54,675 nucleotides of DNA. Origin: Bacteroidetes bacterium UBA2364 (GTDB taxonomy: Bacteria > Bacteroidota > Rhodothermia > Rhodothermales > UBA2364). Below are positions 27,244 to 35,194 of the stretch, piece by piece (the first letter of the stretch is position 1; each line of letters opens with the position of its first letter). The notes below the pieces were generated by a model, which ran no database searches, was not told the origin of the DNA, and worked only from the letters and a program-made list of their open reading frames with translations. The translations under genes were made by a program, and so were the position numbers. Location: the NCBI GenBank assembly GCA_002344075.1, contig DDTM01000012.1, forward strand, positions 1-54,675, given 5' to 3'.

Positions 27244-27269
27244 AAAAAACTATCGGGAAGGTGCCTCCC
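27244..27269 (-). terminator. Possible intrinsic terminator after GH18 gene
   Basis: On the minus strand GGGAGG and CCTTCCC (27255-27269) form a short stem with one wobble, followed five bases later by TTTTTT (27249-27244). It lies about 70 bp beyond the stop of the GH18 gene. The spacing to the T-run is slightly long, so this is tentative. Confidence 0.4.
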
Positions 27270-27337
27270 AATACCCAGTACTTTATAAAAAGATCCCGCT
27301 GGAATGTAGGGTTTCTATAGCCAAATTTCAATCGAAA

Positions 27338-28900
27338 TTATAGACGATTAAATACCCCTGGTCGCACGGTAAAAACTTGTTTTTGCATTCCTATTGTTAC
27401 TTCTACATGATATCCATCGAGGGCCTGCCAGGTTCCTGTATGATGATATTGATACAAGCCGGGAGATAGGCGTTTCTGTTTTTGCAGTTGTATCGCTTCG
27501 GTATTGCCTTTAAGAGTAATCTCTACGACTTCAGCACGATGGAGCGTAAGCTGAAAAGTGCATCGTATTGGCAAATGGGGGGTACAGGCTTCAACCAAAA
27601 TACCTTGTTCCGGAATCGCAGATGCCGCAGATCGAGCTGCAAGGCCGATGCTTCTTGTCAAAGGGGCCTGACCACTTCCACCCATTGCTTCTTGGCTTAA
27701 CTCCCAAACAAATACTCCACTTAGCCCTTTTTGTTTGGCCCATTGGGTTTTAATGAACAAGCTTTGTGGCGTCTCCAAACTGATCCAAATTTTCTTAGAC
27801 CGATTGTACAAAAAGGCCGCTTTTGCGGATTCATCCCAATAAAGCGATGCCTCTCGATAAGAGGGAGTCTCGCTCCAGAGGTCTGCATATGGCACTTCAC
27901 CGCTAGGAACCAAAGGACCGTGATAGGTCTGGAATAACCCTGGGAGCAGATCTTTTTTTCCCGCTTTGACGCCCGTATAGCCCACACCAAAATAGGGGAG
28001 GCCCAAGGAAATTTTTTCGGGAGGCATTCCTGCTTTTATCCAGGCCGCAACCGACATCTCTTGAACGTTATAGCCACTGCCATGCCCATCCGCTATATTG
28101 CCTGCAAAAGGTGCAAGATGTCCGGTATGTGGGTTCCAAGGTTGTGGCATATGGTATAAATAGGCCATAACATTCACCCAATCCACAATTTTGGCCAGTG
28201 CAGGGACATCATAATGCTGTAAAAAGTATGAAGTTGCGGGGCCATCAAAGGTTAGAACATAACGTTCTTTTCGTTTGCTCCCAATCTCATCTAGTTTGTC
28301 ACGTAGTGTCTGCATAAACAAAACGAAAGTCGCTTTCTCTCCTGCTCCGGGAAACTCCCAGTCCACGTCCAATCCATCAAAAAGCCCCAACACACTACCA
28401 TCTCCCATCGGATTGGTGAAGAGCTGTATGAGGGTGTTAATGAAGACCTCCCGATGGGCTGGGTTCTGAGAGATTTGTACAAAGCGTTCGTGCAAGGCAT
28501 TACAAGAACCTGTTACCTGATCGTAAGAACAAGTCCCGCCTAATGAGAGCAAAATCCGAAGGTGAGGGTGTTTCCGCTTTAAATGAACCAACTGACGGAG
28601 TACCCCCCGTCGGTCAATCCGAGAGGTATCTCGTGGAATAAGGGACCGACTAAAGAACGCATGTTGTACGATGTCGGTATTTGCCCAAACTGCTTCGTAA
28701 TAACCATCGCCATTTATGTCTTTTGGGATAACAAAGGCATAAAAAAGGTGTGTCAATTCGTCTGCTGGTATATCTACAGGTTCAAATTGGCGTGTATAGA
28801 GCGCTTCCGGCGAATAAAATCCGGCAATCCGAAAAGGGGTTTGGGCCAGTGATGTACTGACTAAACCCAAAAACAAGAAACTGAAAAAGTATTTGCGCAT
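27338..28900 (-). CDS. Secreted glycoside hydrolase family 18 (chitinase-like)
   Basis: A 520-residue secreted protein with a signal peptide (1-19, cut after LAQ) and a GH18 TIM barrel. The catalytic DxxDxDxE motif reads DGLDVDWE at 175-182, with E182 as the acid. ILLSLGG at 116-122 is the second GH18 signature. The barrel ends near 420, followed by a beta-sandwich-like C-terminal segment of about 90 residues. GH18 enzymes cleave chitin or related beta-1,4-GlcNAc chains, including peptidoglycan-like substrates. It diverges from the L,D-transpeptidase gene across a 98-bp promoter gap. Confidence 0.92.
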   Translation of the reverse strand: MRKYFFSFLFLGLVSTSLAQTPFRIAGFYSPEALYTRQFEPVDIPADELTHLFYAFVIPKDINGDGYYEAVWANTDIVQHAFFSRSLIPRDTSRIDRRGVLRQLVHLKRKHPHLRILLSLGGTCSYDQVTGSCNALHERFVQISQNPAHREVFINTLIQLFTNPMGDGSVLGLFDGLDVDWEFPGAGEKATFVLFMQTLRDKLDEIGSKRKERYVLTFDGPATSYFLQHYDVPALAKIVDWVNVMAYLYHMPQPWNPHTGHLAPFAGNIADGHGSGYNVQEMSVAAWIKAGMPPEKISLGLPYFGVGYTGVKAGKKDLLPGLFQTYHGPLVPSGEVPYADLWSETPSYREASLYWDESAKAAFLYNRSKKIWISLETPQSLFIKTQWAKQKGLSGVFVWELSQEAMGGSGQAPLTRSIGLAARSAASAIPEQGILVEACTPHLPIRCTFQLTLHRAEVVEITLKGNTEAIQLQKQKRLSPGLYQYHHTGTWQALDGYHVEVTIGMQKQVFTVRPGVFNRL

Positions 28901-28998
28901 GAGGTTGTTCGTAAATTCTATTTATATTTCAGTACAAGATATATGCCAAGCAAGTTATTTTCGTTTATAAATGGCGCAACAACCTTAGATGAAAGACC

Positions 28999-29772
28999 AT
29001 GCATAGACCCATCTGGTATCTGTTATCGCTAATTGTCCTGCTCGGATTTACCCCTCGGTTACTGTCGGCTCAGGAGTTTAAGCCTATTGACCTTCCTGTG
29101 GAGGTAGAAGAATTGTATTATGTGATTGCCCCCAAAGCCGTGTGGTATCTGGGACGTGACTCTACTGCGGCAAAGGGGACGTTGCGATTCCGAGAAACGG
29201 TCTGGGTTGTTAATCGTACTGCAGGTTGGGATTATATTCGCAGGGCCGACGACTCTTATGCCTACGTGCGGTCAAGGTCGCTCTCCAACATTTGGCTACA
29301 AGCCCAAAAAGCAAAAGGACGGTTGAATGTATTTGCAGGAAGCCGTCTGATAAAATCTTTTCCCGCAGACTTTGGACATAATACCCAAGACACCATGAAG
29401 GTACAACGGGGTACCTTAACGGATAAAAAACACTGGGTAACGCCAGAGGGTACTTTTTACATTGCACAGTTTAATCCCAAAAGTGAATATTACAAAGCCA
29501 TGATCCTCAGTTACCCCACGCCTTTGGATGCCGAACGGGGGTTGGAAAAAAAAATGATTACACCCGCACAACACCGGGCCATTTTGGAAGCACATACCAA
29601 CTTCCGATTGCCGCCCATGAACACTGCACTCGGAGGATTGATTGAAATTCATGGGAAAGGTTCTGGAAGACGTATGAACTGGACACAAGGTTGTATTGCT
29701 TTACGAGACATTTATATGGACGAATTATGGACACTTGTGCCGCTGGGTGCTCCTGTTGTGGTGGAGCGTTAA
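28999..29772 (+). CDS. Exported L,D-transpeptidase (YkuD-like)
   Basis: A 257-residue protein with a signal peptide (about 1-24). An SH3-like segment (about 35-90, AKGTLRFRETVWV) precedes the YkuD catalytic domain. The catalytic motif is IEIHGKG followed by WTQGCIAL, with the nucleophile Cys at about 230. The residue before GC is Gln instead of the usual His, a departure worth noting. Such enzymes form 3-3 cross-links in peptidoglycan or attach proteins to it. The domain with a long insertion (about 150-195) resembles the ErfK/YafK-type murein enzymes. Confidence 0.88.
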   Translation: MHRPIWYLLSLIVLLGFTPRLLSAQEFKPIDLPVEVEELYYVIAPKAVWYLGRDSTAAKGTLRFRETVWVVNRTAGWDYIRRADDSYAYVRSRSLSNIWLQAQKAKGRLNVFAGSRLIKSFPADFGHNTQDTMKVQRGTLTDKKHWVTPEGTFYIAQFNPKSEYYKAMILSYPTPLDAERGLEKKMITPAQHRAILEAHTNFRLPPMNTALGGLIEIHGKGSGRRMNWTQGCIALRDIYMDELWTLVPLGAPVVVER

Positions 29773-29912
29773 GAAATCGCAACTTTAAGGCCATCAGGCC
29801 GTACCTTTTTGCCAGAATATTTGTACCTTGTAGACCTCAGTCATATAACTTCATCAGAAACCCAAACCGCTACCCGAATCCACTGAAACCATCCTGCTAA
29901 CCTTATTAACTT

Positions 29913-30422
29913 GTGTTGGAAATGGAATTAATATTGCCCATCGGACTTCTCCTATTGGGGTTGTTTTTAATCTGGTTAGAAATCTGGATTGTGCCTGGCC
30001 TTAATGTAGTAGGGGTTGGAGGCTTGCTTTCGCTTGCGTTTGGCATTTTCCTTATCTTTACTGGATTTGGTCTTCTTAGCGGTGTTACAGCGCTTGGTTT
30101 AACAGCAACAGCAGGTTTCAGCTTGTTCTATTTTGCACAAAAAAATGGTGCATGGGACAAATTTATTCTGCAAACCACCTTGCTATCGGGCGAAGAACTG
30201 GCAAAACTGGAAGGTGGAGAACGCGGTCATTACCTCGGAAAATCCGGAATCGTATTAACCCCATTACGCCCTACAGGTATTATTGAGGTGGAAGGGGAAC
30301 GCATGGAAGTCGTAACTGAAGGTGGATTTATCTCTTCAGGAAGCAAGGTGCGAATTGTAGCGATGGATCGGCAGAAATTCTTTGTTCGGTTGGACGAACA
30401 AAATGAGACTTCAAGTACCTGA
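29913..30422 (+). CDS. NfeD-like membrane protein
   Basis: A 169-residue protein with three closely spaced hydrophobic helices (about 5-75) followed by an OB-fold-like domain (about 95-160, GKSGIVLTPLRPTGIIEVEGE). This is the short NfeD form, usually coupled to flotillin/stomatin proteins in membrane microdomains. No stomatin gene is adjacent here; instead a 43-residue membrane peptide follows. GTG 29913 or the in-frame ATG at 29922 may start translation. Confidence 0.85.
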   Translation: MLEMELILPIGLLLLGLFLIWLEIWIVPGLNVVGVGGLLSLAFGIFLIFTGFGLLSGVTALGLTATAGFSLFYFAQKNGAWDKFILQTTLLSGEELAKLEGGERGHYLGKSGIVLTPLRPTGIIEVEGERMEVVTEGGFISSGSKVRIVAMDRQKFFVRLDEQNETSST

Positions 30423-30433
30423 TTTATAAGATT

Positions 30434-30565
30434 ATGGAATGGTTTTTTTCGGCATGGAACAACCTATATGATATTTTAAGCAATGTTGTTTCTTGGTTGT
30501 TGCCCATTTCCGTGGCGGCTGTCGCCATCCGACTTGTGTGGAGGGCACGAGACAATGGATTTTAA
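30434..30565 (+). CDS. Small single-helix membrane protein (43 residues)
   Basis: A short frame reads MEWFFSAWNNLYDILSNVV and continues through a hydrophobic helix to WRARDNGF. It begins 11 bp after nfeD and ends in a TAA that interlocks with the stop of the convergent adenylating-enzyme gene (TTAA at 30562-30565). The aromatic N-terminus, one helix and basic end are typical of small membrane peptides. There is only a weak ribosome site. It may be translated with NfeD. Confidence 0.5.
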   Translation: MEWFFSAWNNLYDILSNVVSWLLPISVAAVAIRLVWRARDNGF

Positions 30566-31935
30566 CCGCCAGTTCCTGTAAGTTCTTCATTGTGGGTGGC
30601 TGGTCGTAAGATTCGAAGTACCCGCATAGCAGGGTTTTGCACGGCCTCGGCGGGTGGTTTGTCGGGAGCAAAAAGCGGATCTATGGATATCTCTGTTCTG
30701 GCTTCAAAATCTGCCATTGGTGTCATTTGCCTTACGTTTCTAAAGCGTAGTTCTTGCTCCTCTGCTTTTTCTAAAATATGAAAATAAAGGAGTGGTAAGC
30801 GTACCCCCAGTTGGCCAAATAAGCGCTTTAGTGCTTCGCCTACTGCCCAAGATACTTGCCCAAACATGCCTTGTGGCACGTTTAGATGTAGCTCAATTTC
30901 ATTAGGGCTTATCTGCCGAATTTGATACTGTTGAATGGCAGTAGATCCACTTGTAATGACCTTTCGTAAGGTGTCCGGAAAAACGGGCACCCAATCATCC
31001 ACGACTTCAGATCTTAGATAGAACACATCAGACCAACGTCCTTCCACCTGCTCGATGGCCAAATGGCGGGATCCGCAAGCACATGCCATACGGCGCTCTA
31101 TGAGAATGTCGTCCAGTTTATAACGCAACAATGGCTGCGTCTTCCGACTTAGGGAGGTGATAACCGGAAAGAAACGCTTGTGATCTGCTTCTAAATAATC
31201 ATGCTCTACCAAAAACAGGTCTTCGTTTAAGTGTAGTGTGCCAAATGAGCAACTGTGTCCCAGAAAACCTTCGTTCGCCCAATATATATTTTGGATGACC
31301 ACTCCAAATTGTCGGGATAACCACTCGCGTTCCTCTTCAGTCAAAACTTCTGTGGTAGAAAAGATGCGACTCGTAGAAAGGATCAGGCGGCCTTGTATAA
31401 CCTCTGTTGCTAGTGCCCGCAAGACAGCGGGAGAAGCAATCAAAATCGTTGGATTTGATGCCCGCAAGAGCAGTTTTAAGGACTCGTTGGGCCCACCCCA
31501 AGTAAATGCCAAGGTTTCGACATAACGATTGTTGAAGGGCGTGAGTAACTCTGATATGCTGGGAACAAAGCAAGCTATCCGAACACGTCCTTTGGGCAAC
31601 ATAGGTAGTAATACCTCAAATAGCGAGAAGGCTTCTGCGACTTGCTCCTCTTCGGATTGAATCCAAACCCGTTTTCGTCCGGCTGTTCCATCTGATACCC
31701 AAAGCCTTGCTTGTCGAAAATATCCGTGGGTGTGAGGTTGTTCTCCATCTAATGCCAAAATTTTCCTTGCATGGGCATAGGTCAGACCCAAGGCGTTTGA
31801 CGTGTCGAAGTTGCGTTCAAAAGCGTCGGGAGTCTGTACAGGAAATGCGGCCTTAGCTGCTACTTCTTCTGTTTTTAGATTCTGATAGACGGGAACACTT
31901 TGCTTGATGCTCTCGGCAACCTTTTCCAAAGACAT
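30562..31935 (-). CDS. PaaK/LuxE-like AMP-forming adenylating enzyme
   Basis: With the start at 31935 the protein has 457 residues; an in-frame ATG at 32031 adds a lysine-rich stretch. The glycine loop reads SDGTAGRKRVW in place of the SSGTTG of other adenylating enzymes. A CACGSRHLAIEQVEGR-type segment near 320 matches the C-x-CGR...GR element of phenylacetate-CoA ligase relatives, and LLRYKLDD precedes it. The family activates carboxylic acids or acyl-protein substrates as AMP esters (PaaK, LuxE, coenzyme F390 synthetase). The altered P-loop and C-terminus leave the substrate unknown. It is convergent with the nfeD pair. Confidence 0.75.
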   Translation of the reverse strand: MSLEKVAESIKQSVPVYQNLKTEEVAAKAAFPVQTPDAFERNFDTSNALGLTYAHARKILALDGEQPHTHGYFRQARLWVSDGTAGRKRVWIQSEEEQVAEAFSLFEVLLPMLPKGRVRIACFVPSISELLTPFNNRYVETLAFTWGGPNESLKLLLRASNPTILIASPAVLRALATEVIQGRLILSTSRIFSTTEVLTEEEREWLSRQFGVVIQNIYWANEGFLGHSCSFGTLHLNEDLFLVEHDYLEADHKRFFPVITSLSRKTQPLLRYKLDDILIERRMACACGSRHLAIEQVEGRWSDVFYLRSEVVDDWVPVFPDTLRKVITSGSTAIQQYQIRQISPNEIELHLNVPQGMFGQVSWAVGEALKRLFGQLGVRLPLLYFHILEKAEEQELRFRNVRQMTPMADFEARTEISIDPLFAPDKPPAEAVQNPAMRVLRILRPATHNEELTGTGG

Positions 31936-32031
31936 ACGCTGTATGCTACCTATTCGTTGCGCGTTCGTCTTCTTATGACGCTTTATTTTTATCTGTATTA
32001 GACGATAAATAAATAAAAAAAACGTCTTCAT

Positions 32032-32343
32032 CTTCTAATTGGTAAATCAATAAAATCAAGACGATAGAGGCCCAGATGAATCATTTCCTTATTATCTAAG
32101 CCCACATCCCCTTTAAAGGCACTGCCTTGGCCGCTTCGCCCGCAATCTTGACAATCCAGTATCTGTTCTTATACATAAAGCGTGCCTAAATCATAATGGT
32201 CTATCCTCTAAATACGATAAATTGTTGGATATTGCATTTTTACAGTATTTAAGTATATTCTATTACTTACTACAGCAGCCTCTGCTATCGTGCCACAAAA
32301 ACAAAGAACGCAATTGCTTTTTTCCAGATAAACCCAAAAAAAC
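32032..32343. other. 312-bp divergent intergenic region with a possible short minus ORF
   Basis: This divergent gap should carry promoters for the adenylating enzyme and the coiled-coil gene. On the minus strand one frame ending at 32028 has CQDCGRSG and then GLYRLDFIDLPIRR, coding-like in appearance, with a stop interlocked with the ATG at 32031. However, only an 18-codon part (from 32084) has an ATG. I see no RNA gene or strong repeat. Confidence 0.35.
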
Positions 32344-32850
32344 ATGCATCCGGAAGAGTATTTACAGGACGCCTCGTCTCGAAATGGGACATTGCCTCAG
32401 CACGACGAGTTAGGAAAAATCAGAGATATCCTTTTTGGGGCACAATCCAATGAATTTTCTCAGCGAATTTTGGATCTGGAGCAACAATTATTGCGTGAGA
32501 CCGCCCAGATCCGTCAAACAATGGATGAACGGCTTCGGGAGCTTGAGACAATTTTTCGTCAGGAAATAACCCAATTGCGTACCGCACTCTCGGCAGAAAC
32601 GAATGCTCGTAGTGAAGCTCTTGCGCTCATGGAGCGAGATTTTCGGAAGACTATAGAGGAGATGCAGACCACTATGGATGATGCCTTTACCCATCATGGC
32701 AACAAGCTAACGACTGAAACCCAGCAACGTACACAAGCAATTGTAGGTCTTACGGAACGCCTTGCCGAAATGCAGGCAGACAAGGCGGATCGTAGGGTAC
32801 TTTCGTCACTGTTAAACCAAATGGCAGAAGCCCTTTCGTCGTCGAATTAA
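32344..32850 (+). CDS. Coiled-coil protein of unknown function
   Basis: A 168-residue soluble protein without signal peptide or helix in the membrane. Residues about 40-150 are rich in Glu, Gln, Arg, Leu and Thr in heptad-like spacing, giving a long coiled coil. No family is recognised. It stops 6 bp before the OmpA-domain gene and is almost certainly translated from the same message, so the two products may form a complex at the inner face of the membrane. Confidence 0.75.
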   Translation: MHPEEYLQDASSRNGTLPQHDELGKIRDILFGAQSNEFSQRILDLEQQLLRETAQIRQTMDERLRELETIFRQEITQLRTALSAETNARSEALALMERDFRKTIEEMQTTMDDAFTHHGNKLTTETQQRTQAIVGLTERLAEMQADKADRRVLSSLLNQMAEALSSSN

Positions 32851-32856
32851 CCCTGA

Positions 32857-34659
32857 ATGGCTTTCTTTTTCCGTAAAAAACGTACGCCTCCAAAAACCGA
32901 GTATAAGGCAGCTCTTCCATCCAACGATTCTCCGAATGAATTGGAATCGTTGCGCTGGTTGCTTATGGGCAAAGAACGTGCAGAACTTCGGAAGTTAGAA
33001 GACAGGGTAACAGAATTTGAACAGCGAGGGATCACCTCGGACCAAGTAAGCGACTTGTTGCCTGATAGTATCATAAAACGGGCACAAGCAGATGATCGGC
33101 TGGTTAGGAGCCTCACACCTGTGGTGGAAGAAGCAATCAGGGAATCTATTTCTCAGAATCGGTTTCGGATTGCAGATATCTTATTCCCTTCTATGGGGCC
33201 AGCCATCCGTAAGTCTATCGCTCAGGCATTACGGGCATTGGGAGAAACCAACCGACCTGAACACGAGCAATATCGTAGCTTTTTTTCGATCAAAGGGCTA
33301 AAATGGCGCTGGGAAGCATTCCGACAGGGCCGGAGTTTCGACGAGGTATTGTTGGCAAAGACCTTGCTATATCGGGTGGAACATCTCTTCCTGATTCATC
33401 ACGAAAGCGGTCTTTTGCTTCAGGAAGTACGGGCAAACAATGTACCAGTTATGGAAGCGGATATGTTTTCCGGAATGCTGACAGCATTGCGAGATTTTGC
33501 TAAAGACTCTCTAGGGCGGAAAGAAGGGCTTAGTACGTTGGAATATGAGGGCTTTACAATTGTGATGGAAGATGGCCCCAAAGCCTTTATTGCTGCAGTA
33601 GTGAAGGGACATCCACCCGAAAGCCTGCGTACTTTGTTTCAGGAGGCCTTAGAGAATATACACTTCGAGCAACAATTGGCCTTCCGCTCTTTTAATGGAG
33701 ATACTGCGGTTTTTGAGCCGTCCAAACAGTATTTGGAGACATGTCTGGATGCCTCTTATAGGTCAACGCGCCAAATTGTGAGCCCTGCTAAAATGGAGTT
33801 GGCACTAAAGTGGGTCGCCTTCTTCTTGCTCTTATCTGCAATTGCCTATTTGATTGCCTACGATAGCACTCGCTGGAGTCGCTTTATCCTCGAAATGCGC
33901 CGGACACCCGGATATATGATTACTGAGGCAGACAAAGATTGGTTTAGCGCCTCTGGTTTGGGGCGTTATCGGCTACGAGGGATTAAGGACCCGTTGGCAG
34001 CAGATGTGGCCGCAAAAAACATGATCGGTCTTGGACTGAATCCTGCTCGGCTGGATGTTGACTGGACGCCTTTTACCTCGTTAGAAAAACCAATCCTATT
34101 AAGGCGATTGGAGAAACGCCTCAACCCTCCCTTACGGCTTAAGCTCCGCCTCACGGATGATTTGGTATTGCAACCGATTGGTGTTGCCAATGCAACGTGG
34201 GTGAATAAAGCCCAAATGATCCTTCCGGCTTTTGATGGCGTAAATGGTCTGGATACCCAGTACATCTCTTCGCCTGAACAGTATTTGTATCAGTATATGT
34301 TGCCGGAGTTGTCAAAAGGTGGTGTATTTTTTGATTGGGGCAAATCGTTGCTAAGTCCTTTCATGTTGGGTGCAACAGCTGCCAAAATAAAAGAAATATT
34401 TGAAGTCGCGAAAGAAAATAAATTGCCTTATCCAACCATTATCCTTGAGGGAAGGACAGATGGCCCACACTCGACCACCAACCAATTACTAAGCGTGCAG
34501 CGTGCTGAGTCTGTCAAGAAAATCTTGGTTGAGCAATACCAAATTCCAGCAAATAGGCTTTCTACCATCGGATATGGCTCTTCTCGTCCGGTAAAGCCCT
34601 TTTACACTGGTCAGGATACCGATCAGGCCAACCGAAGTGTTACGATTGCCGTTCGATAA
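32857..34659 (+). CDS. Inner-membrane OmpA/MotB-like protein with large cytosolic domain
   Basis: A 600-residue protein with no signal peptide. Residues 1-316 are soluble: a helical part with LPDSIIKRAQ and ADILFPSMGPAIRKSI, then a longin/roadblock-like pattern at about 175-290 (LFLIHHESGLLL, SGMLTALRDFAKDS, GPKAFIAAVVKG). One helix (317-335) follows, then a BON-like segment and a C-terminal OmpA domain (about 480-600) with LEGRTD, the RAESVKK helix and GYGSSRPV. The conserved Asp and Arg for peptidoglycan binding are present. It is a MotB-like layout with its main body in the cytosol, linking something inside to the cell wall. Confidence 0.82.
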   Translation: MAFFFRKKRTPPKTEYKAALPSNDSPNELESLRWLLMGKERAELRKLEDRVTEFEQRGITSDQVSDLLPDSIIKRAQADDRLVRSLTPVVEEAIRESISQNRFRIADILFPSMGPAIRKSIAQALRALGETNRPEHEQYRSFFSIKGLKWRWEAFRQGRSFDEVLLAKTLLYRVEHLFLIHHESGLLLQEVRANNVPVMEADMFSGMLTALRDFAKDSLGRKEGLSTLEYEGFTIVMEDGPKAFIAAVVKGHPPESLRTLFQEALENIHFEQQLAFRSFNGDTAVFEPSKQYLETCLDASYRSTRQIVSPAKMELALKWVAFFLLLSAIAYLIAYDSTRWSRFILEMRRTPGYMITEADKDWFSASGLGRYRLRGIKDPLAADVAAKNMIGLGLNPARLDVDWTPFTSLEKPILLRRLEKRLNPPLRLKLRLTDDLVLQPIGVANATWVNKAQMILPAFDGVNGLDTQYISSPEQYLYQYMLPELSKGGVFFDWGKSLLSPFMLGATAAKIKEIFEVAKENKLPYPTIILEGRTDGPHSTTNQLLSVQRAESVKKILVEQYQIPANRLSTIGYGSSRPVKPFYTGQDTDQANRSVTIAVR

Positions 34660-34675
34660 ACTACTTAGACCTTGT

Positions 34676-35182
34676 TTATGATTTTGGCTTCTCGATATCT
34701 CTTTGCCGCCTGATAAAATCATTTCGCATTTGCTCCAAAATTTTCCCAAATTCCCATTGCGCCAAAAGGTAATGTGCAAATCTTTTAGCGCCAAAGGCTG
34801 TGATGAGATGTCCATGAAGAGATTGTCTGGCCAATTCTTGTTTTTCTTCAAACTTGCTGAGTTCTAATGAGAGTTTCTCCACCTGTTTAAGGTCATCATT
34901 TTTTTCAATAAGCGTAGCCAAGACTTCATATTGCTGTTTTTTAACGCGATCCAAACGTATAACTGCAATCTGGTATGCCTCGTAATAGTCTAAGAATTGT
35001 TCTAATTCTCGTTCGTTCAAGCCCATTTTGTCTTTAAAATGAGCAATTTGTCGTTCGGCCACTTGTTTGGAAAAGGTGGCCGCAGGTGTTTGGGCAGAGG
35101 CGAATTTCGGTGATAATAGGCAGAATATCCCCCAAATCATCCCCGAAAAAAATCGAAATTTGGAGACTGAAATGATATGCAT
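34676..35182 (-). CDS. Exported helical Spy/CpxP-like protein
   Basis: A 168-residue protein with a signal peptide (cut near ASAQ). The mature part is wholly helical, with long charged helices (KMGLNERELEQFLDYYEAY and LSKFEEKQELARQSLHG). This layout fits the Spy/CpxP/ZraP type of periplasmic stress proteins, which bind unfolded proteins or metals and often regulate envelope stress. The exact LTxxQ motifs are not seen, so the assignment is by pattern. It is the third gene after the ECF sigma factor, 12 bp past the repeat protein. Confidence 0.6.
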   Translation of the reverse strand: MHIISVSKFRFFSGMIWGIFCLLSPKFASAQTPAATFSKQVAERQIAHFKDKMGLNERELEQFLDYYEAYQIAVIRLDRVKKQQYEVLATLIEKNDDLKQVEKLSLELSKFEEKQELARQSLHGHLITAFGAKRFAHYLLAQWEFGKILEQMRNDFIRRQRDIEKPKS

Positions 35183-35194
35183 ATAGAAAGGCGG

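Noticed and set aside
32028..32163. Coding-like minus-strand stretch with CQDCG
   Set aside because: The part with coding character has no ATG, GTG or TTG at its front; only 18 codons follow an ATG. Kept as a note in the intergenic entry.
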